Part shown: in pieces, positions 37,371 through 45,866 of the stretch
How the letters are laid out: every line of letters starts with the position of its first letter
Position numbering within the stretch: position 1 is the first letter of the stretch
Assembly: GCF_000196675.2 (NCBI RefSeq)
Contig: NC_015312.1
Span: forward strand, 6,464,501-6,528,500
Direction of reading: 5' to 3'
DNA from: Pseudonocardia benzenivorans CB1190
GTDB lineage: Bacteria > Actinomycetota > Actinomycetes > Mycobacteriales > Pseudonocardiaceae
DNA length: 64,000 nucleotides
Program-made: the position numbers and the translations under genes
The notes under the pieces: generated by a model
Databases searched by the model: none
Told to the model about the DNA's origin: nothing
What the model saw: the letters and a program-made list of their open reading frames with translations, nothing else

Positions 37371-40300
37371 TCAGCGGCGGAGATCCTCGACCAGCGCGCA
37401 CGTCGTCGCCGACGGTTTCGTCCCGAGCTCGCGCAGCGCGCGTTCACACGATCGGTACGCGGCGAGTACCCGGTCCGAGTCCCCCACCGCGTGTGCGAGC
37501 CGCATCTGCAGGCGCCAGCCCGCCTCCCGGGCCGGATCCGCCCGCAGGACGGCGGCCAGCAGCTCTTCCGCATGGCGGAAGGACCCGGTCTCGTAGGCTG
37601 CCTCCGCCGCCTGGAACCGGACGTCCTTGAGGATCTCCGCGAGCTGGGCACGGCGTTCCTCTGCCCACCCCGACCGGATGCCCGGCAGGTAGTCGCCGCG
37701 GCCCGCGATCGCGAGGGCGTCGAGCAGGAGGCCGAGCCGGTCGGCTCCGCGCAGGGCCTGGGCCTGCGCGAGGAGCGACACCACCCGTTTCGACTCGGTC
37801 GTCACCCGCACCCGAGATGCGAGCCGCACGACGCCGGGACCGGTCTCGGTCTCCAGCACGTCCGGTACCGCCTTGCGCAGGTGCAGGATCGCCTGCCGCA
37901 GGTACGACGACGCGGACTCGTCGCGTCGCCCCTCGAACAACGCATCGAGCAGCTGCGGGCGGGTCGCGTGCTCACGCTCCCCACGGTTCGACAGGTACGC
38001 GAGCAGCTCGACGCTCTTGGCGAGTCGCGGCTTGACCTCCTGACCGTTGAGGATCACGGCGGTGCGACCGAACTCCGCGACGTGTACCGCGGCGCCGATC
38101 ACCTCACCGAGCCCGCCGACCCGCGCACTGAGCGCACGGCCCAGCTCGTGCCATGCGGACTCGGCCGTCACCTCGAGGTCGAGGCGACGCGCGAGCACGT
38201 CGGGGAACTCGGCCAGTGCGTTCAGCAGGATGTGGGTCGAGCCCTGGCCCCTGGCCGCCTCCAGCGCGACATCCGCCGCAGTGTCCGCAGCGTCCTCGTC
38301 CCCGGTCCGCCAGGCGGCTTCGGAGAGGTAGACCGCCGCGGCGGGCAGGTGGAGCAGCCGTCCGCCTCGCTGCATCCCCTGCACCGCGGGCCGCAGGTGG
38401 GCGATCGCGGCGTCCACGTCGTCCTGGGCGAGGGCGATCCGGCCCTGGACCGTCGCCAGGTGCTCCGCGATCAGCGAGTAGCTGCGTCCGATCGAGCTGG
38501 CGACGAGGGGCCGCAACGCCCGGGTCGCCGCCGCCGGGTCGTGGTCCAGGCGCAGGGCGAACTCCGCCTCGATCAACCGGCTGTAGGCCTCGAACAGGAC
38601 CGAACCCGTGCCGGCGATCCGCTCGCGCCCGTCGCGCAGCAGACGCCAGGCCGCCTCCTCCTCGCCGAGCTCGGCCATGAGTCGAGGCCCGACCAGCGCC
38701 TGGAGCCACACGCTGTGCTCGCTGACCGCGTCGACGAGGCGGTGGTAGAGCTCGAACGCCTCGGCGGTGCGGCCCGTGGCGAGCAGCCCGGACACCATCC
38801 AGGAGTCCGCGGCCCGCTGGGCCCACAGCGACGCGGGGCGGGTGTCCATCTCCTGGAGCCGGCCGAGGTCGAAGTGGGCTCGCATGACCAGGGCGTCGAG
38901 CGGTCCGCCGCTCAGCGCCCCCAGGCCGGGTGCCACATCGTCGGGCGGGGCCTCGACGTCGACCATCCGCATGGCGTACCGGGCGGCGTCGACGTCGGGC
39001 CCCGGCACGCCCGACTCGATCACCTCGCGCATGTCCTCCGGACGTCCGGCGTGCAGGTAGCACCACGCCATGAGTCCCGCCGCCCGTCCCGACGCCTTGG
39101 CCAGCTCGTCGCGTCGGCCCGCGGCGTCGAGCCGGTCGGCGAGCCGGACACCCGCGGCGTAGCCCTCACGGACGACGGCGAGCATCAGCTCGGCTCCGGC
39201 GAGGGCGACGTGGTGCTCGCGGCGCACCGGCTGCAGCCGTTCGAGCCAGCGCTCGGCCGTCGGGAAGTCCGTGCGCTCGATCGCGCGCTCGAGGGCCGGC
39301 TGGACCACCGCCATGGCCTCGTCCAGTGCATCCGCAGCGAAGAGCTCTTCCAGCGCCTCCTCGTCGTGTCCCGACGCCAGCAGCAGCCGCGCGTAGGCCA
39401 TCCGAAGCCTGCGCAGCTCCTCCTCGCCGCGTCGTTCGAGCCGGCGCAGGAGGAACTCGCGGAACCGGGGATGGCAGCGCATCCGGTCGCCGTCCCAGCT
39501 CACGGGGAGCCGCCGCCCGCGCAGTGCGTGCAGCCGCGACGAGGCCCCGCGCAACCCGACGGCCTCGGCCGCACGCGGCGTGACCTCCTGCAGCACGGCC
39601 GTGGTCACGAGGAAGTCCTGGTCGGCCGGGTCCAGCTGGTCGAGGATCTGCGTCGCGAGGTAGCCGTGCAGCGGATCGGCCTCGCCGCCCAGGCCGATGA
39701 CGTGGTCCGTCGAACGCCAGGCCTCGAACAGGACGCCGGTCAGCCACCCCCCGGTCTCGATCAGGGCCTCCACCGGGTCGATGTCCGTGCGCCCGGACAT
39801 CTCCAGCGCGTCGGCGGCCTCCTGGACCGTGAGCGCGAGGTCCTCCTCACCCACGGCCGCCACCCACGGTCCCCATCCCGAGGTCGTGACGGCCAGCTCG
39901 ACCCTGCTCAGCAGCACCAGCCGCGCGGAGGCCGGCAGGTAGTTGACGAAGGCGGACACCACGCCGAGAGCCGCCGGGGAGTCCGCCAGGCGCTCGGCGT
40001 CGTCGAGCACGACGAGGACGTCGCTGCCCTCGACCGCCTCCGCGAGGAGCCCCGCGACCTCCGAGTGGGCGAGATTCGCCGCGAGCGCCCCGCTGGCGAC
40101 ACCCCGGATCGCCGGAATCCGGCGCGCGAGCGCCGCCTCGAGATAGACGAGCAGCCGACCGGTGGCGACGTCGGTCGTGTCGAGGTCGAGCCAGGCCAGC
40201 GGCCGCTCGAGCCGCTCGGCGGCCTGGAGCACGGCGGTGGTCTTGCCCGCGCCCGCCGACGCGTACACGACGACGAGCCGATGCTGCTCGATCAACCTGG

Positions 40301-40439
40301 TCAGCAGCGCCTCGACACGGGGCCGGCGGGTGACCGTCGGGCCGAGCGGCGGCGGGGTGATCTTGCGCCGGATGATCCAGTCGGGGTTGTCCGGACGTCC
40401 GGTCACACTCACACCTCCGGCGGTTTCGGCCTCGTTCAC
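37371..40439 (-). CDS. Large MalT-like ATPase regulator with C-terminal SARP/BTAD module
   Basis: A 1022-residue STAND-type transcription regulator. The N-terminal NTPase domain has Walker A ASAGAGKTTAV (residues 60-70) and a Walker B-like DVLVVLDDAERL near 155. The middle 450 residues look like MalT-type TPR/helical repeats. From about 785, VAEFGRTAVILNGQEV begins an OmpR-like winged-helix domain with YLRQAILHLRKAVPD, and a BTAD helical domain closes the protein (YRSCERALRELGTKPS). It lies upstream of the catabolic genes, facing the same way, and is divergent from the hydrolase at 40504. It is probably their inducer-dependent activator. The GTG at 40439 has GGAGG 8 nt upstream. Confidence 0.9.
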   Translation of the reverse strand: MNEAETAGGVSVTGRPDNPDWIIRRKITPPPLGPTVTRRPRVEALLTRLIEQHRLVVVYASAGAGKTTAVLQAAERLERPLAWLDLDTTDVATGRLLVYLEAALARRIPAIRGVASGALAANLAHSEVAGLLAEAVEGSDVLVVLDDAERLADSPAALGVVSAFVNYLPASARLVLLSRVELAVTTSGWGPWVAAVGEEDLALTVQEAADALEMSGRTDIDPVEALIETGGWLTGVLFEAWRSTDHVIGLGGEADPLHGYLATQILDQLDPADQDFLVTTAVLQEVTPRAAEAVGLRGASSRLHALRGRRLPVSWDGDRMRCHPRFREFLLRRLERRGEEELRRLRMAYARLLLASGHDEEALEELFAADALDEAMAVVQPALERAIERTDFPTAERWLERLQPVRREHHVALAGAELMLAVVREGYAAGVRLADRLDAAGRRDELAKASGRAAGLMAWCYLHAGRPEDMREVIESGVPGPDVDAARYAMRMVDVEAPPDDVAPGLGALSGGPLDALVMRAHFDLGRLQEMDTRPASLWAQRAADSWMVSGLLATGRTAEAFELYHRLVDAVSEHSVWLQALVGPRLMAELGEEEAAWRLLRDGRERIAGTGSVLFEAYSRLIEAEFALRLDHDPAAATRALRPLVASSIGRSYSLIAEHLATVQGRIALAQDDVDAAIAHLRPAVQGMQRGGRLLHLPAAAVYLSEAAWRTGDEDAADTAADVALEAARGQGSTHILLNALAEFPDVLARRLDLEVTAESAWHELGRALSARVGGLGEVIGAAVHVAEFGRTAVILNGQEVKPRLAKSVELLAYLSNRGEREHATRPQLLDALFEGRRDESASSYLRQAILHLRKAVPDVLETETGPGVVRLASRVRVTTESKRVVSLLAQAQALRGADRLGLLLDALAIAGRGDYLPGIRSGWAEERRAQLAEILKDVRFQAAEAAYETGSFRHAEELLAAVLRADPAREAGWRLQMRLAHAVGDSDRVLAAYRSCERALRELGTKPSATTCALVEDLRR

Positions 40440-40503
40440 GCAGTCTGCCTCCGCCGTCCGACATGGGGGTTACGGTCCCCTCCCGAGCAACGGAGGAGCC
40501 GAG

Positions 40504-41331
40504 TTGCCCATCACAACCTGTGGCGCGGTGAGTGTCCACCACGAGGAGACCGGTGCCGGGCCCACGATCGTCTGGATCCCCGGCACAGGTCTGTACGGCC
40601 GCAGCTGGTCGCCGCAGACCGACCACTTCTCCGACCGGTACCGCTGCCTGACCGTCGACCTGCGCGGAGCGGGCAGCGAAGGGCCCCTCGACGACCTCAC
40701 CGTCGCCGAGCTCGCGAGGGACGTCGCCGAGTGGATGGACGCCGTCGGCGTCGGCCCGGCGATCGTGGTCGGGCTGTCGCTGGGATCGGCGGTCGCGCAG
40801 GAGCTCGCCCTCGCCCGTCCGGACCTCGTCCACGCTCTCGGTCTGGTCGCGACCTGGTCGTCGACGGCGCGCGAGCACCACATCCGCCGGCACTTCGAGT
40901 CGCGCCTGTACGCACTGGAGAACGGGCCGCTCGACGTCTTCGCCCAGTTCGCGTTCTGGATGTCCGCGCCCGCGGTAGTCGATCGCGAACCGGACCTGCA
41001 ACGCGAGGTGGAAACGCTCCTCGGTGAGTACACGTCCCGCAACCCGCCGGGCACCGCGGCTCACTTCCGGGCCGACCTGTCGCACGAGACCCGGGACCGC
41101 CTCGGCACGATCACCTGCCCGACGCTCGTCGTGCACGGCGACCAGGACCTCATCACGTTGCCCTGGTACAACCGCGCGGTCGCGGAGGCCGTCCCGGGCG
41201 CCCGCCTCGAGATCGTCCCCGACGCCGGCCACCTCGTCTGGCTGGAACGACCGGCCGAGCTCAACCGCCTCCTCGACGACTTCCTCGCCGAGATCGCCGC
41301 CGACCTCGCCGCGTCGCGCGGCAGCGGCTGA
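40504..41331 (+). CDS. Alpha/beta hydrolase
   Basis: A 275-residue alpha/beta hydrolase resembling RutD/3-oxoadipate enol-lactonase-type enzymes. The nucleophile elbow is VVGLSLGSAVAQELA (Ser in GLSLG), the acid lies in VVHGDQDLITLPWY and the His in DAGHLVWLERP. The start is taken as TTG at 40504, because GGAGGAG is 5-6 nt upstream and the family homology begins there. Upstream in-frame starts lie within the regulator gene. Being the only plus-strand gene of the island, it shares a 64-bp divergent promoter region with the regulator and is probably controlled by it. Confidence 0.87.
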   Translation: MPITTCGAVSVHHEETGAGPTIVWIPGTGLYGRSWSPQTDHFSDRYRCLTVDLRGAGSEGPLDDLTVAELARDVAEWMDAVGVGPAIVVGLSLGSAVAQELALARPDLVHALGLVATWSSTAREHHIRRHFESRLYALENGPLDVFAQFAFWMSAPAVVDREPDLQREVETLLGEYTSRNPPGTAAHFRADLSHETRDRLGTITCPTLVVHGDQDLITLPWYNRAVAEAVPGARLEIVPDAGHLVWLERPAELNRLLDDFLAEIAADLAASRGSG

Positions 41332-41410
41332 GCCGGCCTCGCCCACCTGCCCGGACAGGCGCTTCGGCCGGCCGACGGCGACACCCGGACCCCGGACCTC
41401 CATCCGGCCG

Positions 41411-41494
41411 GTCCTTTCGCACGTCCCCCGGTGGCGGCCTCGTCAGCGTCGCCCGGCGGCACCGGGTGGGCCCTCTGCGGCCCGGGTCTTCTCC
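41411..41494. repeat. 84-bp direct repeat C, right copy (within marR 3' end)
   Basis: The right-hand partner of 25245-25328, with four mismatches in 84 bp and the same orientation. Its inner half encodes the last ~16 residues and TGA of the MarR gene; its outer half lies beyond the stop. The two copies are 16,166 bp apart and enclose the catabolic island. Confidence 0.9.
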
Positions 41495-42003
41495 ATCTCG
41501 TCGGCGAAACGGGTCAGCAGGTCGGCGAAGCGGTCGCGGTCGGCCGCCGGCCAGTCCGCCAGCATCCGCGCGATCCCCTCGTTGCGCAGCCGCCGGTTCT
41601 CGGCGAAGACGCGACGCCCCTCGTCGGTGGCGACGAGCAGCACCGCGCGGCCGTCGTCGGGATCGGTGACCCTTTCCACGAGCCCCAGCCGCACCAGGTG
41701 CGCGACCTGCCTGCTCACCGTCGACGGGTCCGAGTGCACCGCGTCGGCCAGCGCCCGCGAGCGGTACGGGCCGTCCTTCACCAGGTGCACGAGCAGCACG
41801 TAGGTGGCTCGCTCGACGCCGTCGGGATGCTCGATCTGGTGCAGGGCGTAGGCGCGCTCGATGAGCCGGACGAGCCGCACGAGCCCCGTGCCGATGCGGT
41901 CGGCGCCGTCGATGTCGAGGACCCCCGCGTCGCCGACCGCGGCGGGCGCGAGCCCGCCGGCGCCCGGTTCGGCGTCGGGCGACGGCGGCCGGAACCCGTT
42001 CAC
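41443..42003 (-). CDS. MarR-family transcriptional regulator
   Basis: A 186-residue winged-helix regulator. The wHTH comprises ERATYVLLVHLVKDGPYRSR, the recognition helix in ALADAVHSDPSTVSRQVAHL and the wing VTDPDDGRAVLLVATDEG. A flexible Pro/Ala N-terminus precedes it. The C-terminal RAAEGPPGAAGRR and stop are encoded by the 84-bp repeat. The start is GTG at 42003, 15 bp after the thiolase stop, so it may be cotranscribed with thiolase and regulate that gene set. Ligand unknown. Confidence 0.92.
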   Translation of the reverse strand: MNGFRPPSPDAEPGAGGLAPAAVGDAGVLDIDGADRIGTGLVRLVRLIERAYALHQIEHPDGVERATYVLLVHLVKDGPYRSRALADAVHSDPSTVSRQVAHLVRLGLVERVTDPDDGRAVLLVATDEGRRVFAENRRLRNEGIARMLADWPAADRDRFADLLTRFADEMEKTRAAEGPPGAAGRR

Positions 42004-42018
42004 GACGTGCCGCTCCGC

Positions 42019-43230
42019 TCAGACGCGCTCGAACAGCGCGGCCAGGCCCTGCCCGCCGCCGATGCACATCGTCTCGAGCCCGTACCGGGCCCCGCGCCGC
42101 TGCATCTCACGGGTCAGCGTCGCGAGGATGCGGCCGCCGGTGGCACCGACCGGGTGGCCCAGCGAGATGCCGGACCCGTTGACGTTGAGCCGGTCGAAGT
42201 CGGTCGGGGTGAAGCCCCACTCCCGGGTGCAGGCCAGCACCTGCGCGGCGAAGGCCTCGTTCAGCTCGATCAGGTCGATGTCCTTGAGCGCGACCTCGGC
42301 CTGGTCGAGTGCCTTGGCGACGGCAGGGACCGGGCCGATGCCCATCGTCCTCGGCGCGACGCCACCGAGCCCCCACGACACGATGCGCGCCAGCGGCCGC
42401 AGCCCCAGCTCCGCCGCCCGTGCCGGATGGGTCACGACGCAGATCGCGGCGCCGTCGTTCTGCCCGGAGGCGTTGCCCGCGGTGACGGTGGCCTCCGGGT
42501 CGTCGCGGCCCAGCACCGGGCGCAGCGCGGCGAGCACCTCGACCGTGGAGTCCGGACGGATGTGCTCGTCCTGATCGACCACCGTGTCGGACTTCCGTCC
42601 CTTCACCGTCACCGGGACGAGCTCGTCGGCGAACCGGCCCGCCGCCTGCGCGGCCGCCGCCCGCTGGTGGCTGCGCACGGCGAACTCGTCCTGCTCCTCG
42701 CGCGGGATCGAGTATTCCCGGCGCAGGTTCTCGGCCGTCTCGAGCATCCCGCCGGGCACCGGATGGTTCACCCCGCCCGCGGTGACGCGGCCGCGGGCCA
42801 GCGCGTCGTGCAGCATCACGCCCGGCCCGCCCTTGACCCCACGGCGCATGCCCGTCGAGTAGAACGGCGCGTTGGACATCGACTCCGCGCCACCGGCGAG
42901 GACGACCTCGGCCGCGCCCGTCTGCACCTGCATCGCCGCGTAGATCACGGCCTGCAGTCCGGAGCCGCAGCGGCGGTCGATCTGGATGCCACCCGCGGTG
43001 ACCGGCAGACCGGCGTCGAGCGCGACGACCCGGCCGATCGCGGGCGCGTCCATCGTCGGGTAGCAGTGCCCGAGCACGACGTCGTCGACCGCCTCGCCCG
43101 GCAACCCCGTGCGCTCCAGCAGCGCCGCGACCACCGTCGAGGCGAGCACCTGCGCGGGGACGTCGCGCAGCGACCCCCCGAAACCCCCGACGGGGGTTCG
43201 CACCGGCTCGCAGATCACCGCGTCACGCAT
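42019..43230 (-). CDS. Acetyl-CoA C-acyltransferase (thiolase)
   Basis: A 403-residue thiolase. The nucleophilic Cys is in DRRCGSGLQAVIYAAMQ near residue 90, where many thiolases have CCGSG. LNEAFAAQVLACTREW carries the active-site His/Asn region, GHPVGATGGR the second His, and CIGGGQGLA the second Cys. It could run in degradation (3-ketoacyl-CoA thiolase) or synthesis (acetoacetyl-CoA); the sequence alone does not decide. The ATG is at 43230; the frame extends upstream without homology. MaoC lies 59 bp upstream on the same strand, consistent with an acyl-CoA pathway. Confidence 0.94.
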   Translation of the reverse strand: MRDAVICEPVRTPVGGFGGSLRDVPAQVLASTVVAALLERTGLPGEAVDDVVLGHCYPTMDAPAIGRVVALDAGLPVTAGGIQIDRRCGSGLQAVIYAAMQVQTGAAEVVLAGGAESMSNAPFYSTGMRRGVKGGPGVMLHDALARGRVTAGGVNHPVPGGMLETAENLRREYSIPREEQDEFAVRSHQRAAAAQAAGRFADELVPVTVKGRKSDTVVDQDEHIRPDSTVEVLAALRPVLGRDDPEATVTAGNASGQNDGAAICVVTHPARAAELGLRPLARIVSWGLGGVAPRTMGIGPVPAVAKALDQAEVALKDIDLIELNEAFAAQVLACTREWGFTPTDFDRLNVNGSGISLGHPVGATGGRILATLTREMQRRGARYGLETMCIGGGQGLAALFERV

Positions 43231-43289
43231 CGTCGCCCCTACCTCGATCCCGTCGACCGCCTGCCCGCGGACGGGCCCGGACGGACTGC

Positions 43290-43742
43290 TCAGACGTACT
43301 GGCGGGTCAGCCACTCCGCGACGAGCGCGGGCCGCTCCGACCCCTCGATCTCGATGGTCGCCTTCGTGGTGATCTGGACGCCACCGTCGACGTCTGTGAC
43401 GTCCGCGATCTCGACGACGGCGCGCACCTTGCTGCCCACGGGCACCGGCGAGGTGAAGCGGACCCGGTTGAGGCCGTAGTTGATGCCCATCCGGGTGCCC
43501 TCGATCCGGTAGACCTGCCCGATCAGCACGGGCAGCAGCGAGAGGCTGAGGAAGCCGTGCGCGATCGTCGTCCCGAACGGACCGGCCTTCGCCTTCTCGA
43601 CGTCGACGTGGATCCACTGGTGGTCCTCGGTGGCGTCGGCGAAGCCGTCGATGCGGCCCTGGTCGATGGTGAACCAGTCGCTCTCGCCGACGGTCGTCCC
43701 GACGGCCCCCTTCAGATCGTCCACACCGTTGAAGACGCGCAT
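43290..43742 (-). CDS. MaoC-family dehydratase (enoyl-CoA hydratase 2 type)
   Basis: A 150-residue hot-dog-fold protein. The hydratase signature is DGFADATEDHQWIHVDVEKAKAGP-like, with the catalytic Asp and His in ATEDHQWIHVD, followed by TTIAHGFLSLSLLPVL. It hydrates trans-2-enoyl-CoA or similar. The ATG at 43742 follows a purine-rich GGGAAGGGCAGGAG. Downstream are thiolase and MarR genes. The 275 bp between this start and the divergent MEDS/HATPase gene probably hold two promoters, none of which I could assign. Confidence 0.93.
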   Translation of the reverse strand: MRVFNGVDDLKGAVGTTVGESDWFTIDQGRIDGFADATEDHQWIHVDVEKAKAGPFGTTIAHGFLSLSLLPVLIGQVYRIEGTRMGINYGLNRVRFTSPVPVGSKVRAVVEIADVTDVDGGVQITTKATIEIEGSERPALVAEWLTRQYV

Positions 43743-44017
43743 CTCCTGCCCTTCCCGCGAGGCTCCCGGGCGACCCCGGCCGATCCGGTCACCCTGCCAC
43801 ATCCGCGCACCGCCCCCGCCGCGGCGAGCGCCACACCTGCGGATCCGCTCTCGGTTCGCGATCGCACCACCGGGGGCACTATCGTGCGGCCTGCGACAGG
43901 GGCGTAGGGGCCGGGAGCCGCGGGGGCGGGGCACCGGTCCCGTCAGGGAAACGGTGGTGCCATGACGCATCGGGACGGGTGTGCCCGGACGTCCGCGGCA
44001 CTCGCGGCGGACCCACC

Positions 44018-44947
44018 GTGACGGCCACCGATCCGCCCGATCCCGTCACCCCCCACCACGAGGGTGTTCCCTTCGGCGGTGCCGGCGCCCTCGCCGTCCA
44101 GCTGGCCCCGCGGCTGCACGCCGCGCTCCGGACGGCCGCGCCCGTCGTCGCCGTGCTCGACGAGGCCGAGCGTGCGGCCCTCGGCGCGGAGCTGGGCACG
44201 GCGGCGTCGGGCATCGAGTTCCTCGACCCCGCCGACGTCTACCGGGTCCCGGCGTTCACCGTCGCCGTGCGCTGGGCGCGGCTGAGCCGACGGGCCGAGC
44301 CGGGCGCGCGGGCGACGGTCGTCGGCCAACACGTCGCGCTGCCCGGCGGCGACGGTCCCGGCTACTGGGCGCGCCTGGACGCGGCGCTCGACGTCGCGCT
44401 CGCCGGGCTGCCCGTCGAGGTGCTCTGCCCGTTCCCCGACGGCGACGACGTGCTCTCCCGCACGACGCACCGCACGCTGCTCTCCGGCGGGCACTCCGTC
44501 CCCACGGCCGCGTTCCGCGAGCCGCTGGAGGTCGTCGCCGAGTTCCCCCCTCCGCCACCTCCCGACCTGGGTGAGCCCGGGGTCGTGCTGCCGTTCGGTC
44601 TGGAGGGCCTCGGCGGGCTGCGCCGCACCGTCGCGACCGTGGCCACCGACGGGGGGCTCCGGACCGAACGGGTCGCCGACTTCGTGCTGGCCGTCAACGA
44701 GATCGCCAGCAACAGCGTCGAGCACGGGCCCGGCTCGGGGACCCTGCGGATGTGGGTCACCGACGGCCAGGTCGTCGCCGAGGTGCACGACGCGGGCCGG
44801 CTGCGGGTGCCGTTCCCCGGGCTGGTGGCCCCGCCGCCGACGGGGGTGCGCGGGCGCGGGCTGTGGCTGGCCTCCGAGCTCTCCGACGTCCTGCAGGTGT
44901 GGAGCGACGCGGGGGGCACCGTCATTCGGGTGACCATGACTCTCTGA
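44018..44947 (+). CDS. MEDS-domain and HATPase (anti-sigma factor-like) regulator
   Basis: About 309 residues. The N-terminal half (HEGVPFGGAGALAVQLAPRL onward) resembles the MEDS sensor domain. The C-terminal half is a GHKL ATPase of the RsbW type, with N box VLAVNEIASNSVEHG, a VAEVHDAGRLRVPF G1 region and GVRGRGLWLASELSDVLQ. It would phosphorylate or bind an anti-sigma antagonist or sigma factor in stress signalling; the partner is not in this window. The GTG at 44018 (VTATDPPDP) was chosen as closest to the domain start; GTG 43979 is the alternative. A proline run separates the two domains. Confidence 0.8.
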   Translation: MTATDPPDPVTPHHEGVPFGGAGALAVQLAPRLHAALRTAAPVVAVLDEAERAALGAELGTAASGIEFLDPADVYRVPAFTVAVRWARLSRRAEPGARATVVGQHVALPGGDGPGYWARLDAALDVALAGLPVEVLCPFPDGDDVLSRTTHRTLLSGGHSVPTAAFREPLEVVAEFPPPPPPDLGEPGVVLPFGLEGLGGLRRTVATVATDGGLRTERVADFVLAVNEIASNSVEHGPGSGTLRMWVTDGQVVAEVHDAGRLRVPFPGLVAPPPTGVRGRGLWLASELSDVLQVWSDAGGTVIRVTMTL

Positions 44948-44984
44948 CCTGCCACCGGCGGGCCCGGCGGCGGAGGATGTCGGG

Positions 44985-45794
44985 ATGGACCCCGTCGCGC
45001 GCTTCGGCGCCCTCGTGGGCCGGGGCGAGCCCGACCTCGACGTCGGCGCGCTCGCCATCGCCGCGGGCGCCCAGCCGGGCCTGGACCCCGACCGCTGGCT
45101 GCGCGAGCTCGACCGGCTCGCGGCCGCCGTCCCGGCGGGTTCGGGCGTCACCGGCGTCCTGCGCGTGCTGTTCGAGGAGGAGGGCTTCACCGGCAACACG
45201 ACGGACTACTACGACCCGCGCAACTCGCTGCTGCCGCACGTCCTGCGCCGGCGCACGGGCATCCCGATCACGCTCGCCGTCGTGACGATCGAGGTGGGCA
45301 GGCGGGCCGGGGTACGGCTGCAGGGCGTGGGCATGCCCGGGCACTTCCTGGTCCGCGAGGCCGAGACCGGGGTCCATGTCGACGTCTTCTCCGGCGGCCG
45401 GCTGCTCGACGACGCGGACTGCGAGCGGCTGTTCCGGGCGTCGACGGGATCGGCGACGCGCTCGGTGCGGTTCAGCCGCGACCTCATGCCCGTCGCGACG
45501 AACCGCCAGATCCTCGTCCGGATGCTGGAGAACCTGCGCGGCGTCTACGGCAGGCGCAGGCGCCCCGCCGACCTGGAGTGGGTGCTGCGGATGCGGCTGG
45601 CCGTCCCCGGCGCCCCGGAGACCGCGATCCCGCTGCTCGTCGAGCTGGCCGACGCGCTCGGCAAGCAGGCGCGCTGGCCCGAGGCCGCCACGCTGCTGCG
45701 CGACGCCGCCGACGACCCCGAGGCGCCGCTCGAGCCGGCGCAGCGCGACGCGCTGCGGGAGACGGCGCGTGCCCAGCTGGCGAACCTGAACTGA
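44985..45794 (+). CDS. Transglutaminase-like (SirB1 N-terminal domain) protein
   Basis: A 269-residue protein of the SirB1/transglutaminase_9 family, widespread and of unknown function. The core is YDPRNSLLPHVLRRRTGIPI, TLAVVTIEVGRRAGVRLQG and VGMPGHFLV. C-terminally, TPR-like helices follow (ADALGKQARWPEAATLLRDA). The Cys seen in transglutaminases is not evident in the expected place, so enzymatic activity is doubtful. It starts with ATG 37 bp after the HATPase gene and may be cotranscribed with it. Confidence 0.85.
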   Translation: MDPVARFGALVGRGEPDLDVGALAIAAGAQPGLDPDRWLRELDRLAAAVPAGSGVTGVLRVLFEEEGFTGNTTDYYDPRNSLLPHVLRRRTGIPITLAVVTIEVGRRAGVRLQGVGMPGHFLVREAETGVHVDVFSGGRLLDDADCERLFRASTGSATRSVRFSRDLMPVATNRQILVRMLENLRGVYGRRRRPADLEWVLRMRLAVPGAPETAIPLLVELADALGKQARWPEAATLLRDAADDPEAPLEPAQRDALRETARAQLANLN

Positions 45795-45854
45795 ACGTCG
45801 CGTCCGGGCGGGTGGGGCTGCTCTCGTCCGGCGGTCGGCACGGGCGCCCTCGCC

Positions 45855-45860
45855 TACCGT
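45855..45860 (+). promoter_or_regulatory. -10 box of a leaderless promoter (surE)
   Basis: TACCGT ends 6 nt before the GTG of surE at 45867. No Shine-Dalgarno sequence fits between, so a leaderless transcript is likely. Confidence 0.4.
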
Positions 45861-45866
45861 GGAGCC

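Noticed and set aside
37491..41027. A 1178-residue plus-strand reading frame opposite the large regulator
   Set aside because: The minus-strand regulator has recognisable domains; the opposite frame has none and only biased composition.
25357..41331. Prophage, transposon or integrative element carrying its own integrase
   Set aside because: No integrase, transposase, relaxase or phage gene is present between or beside the direct repeats.
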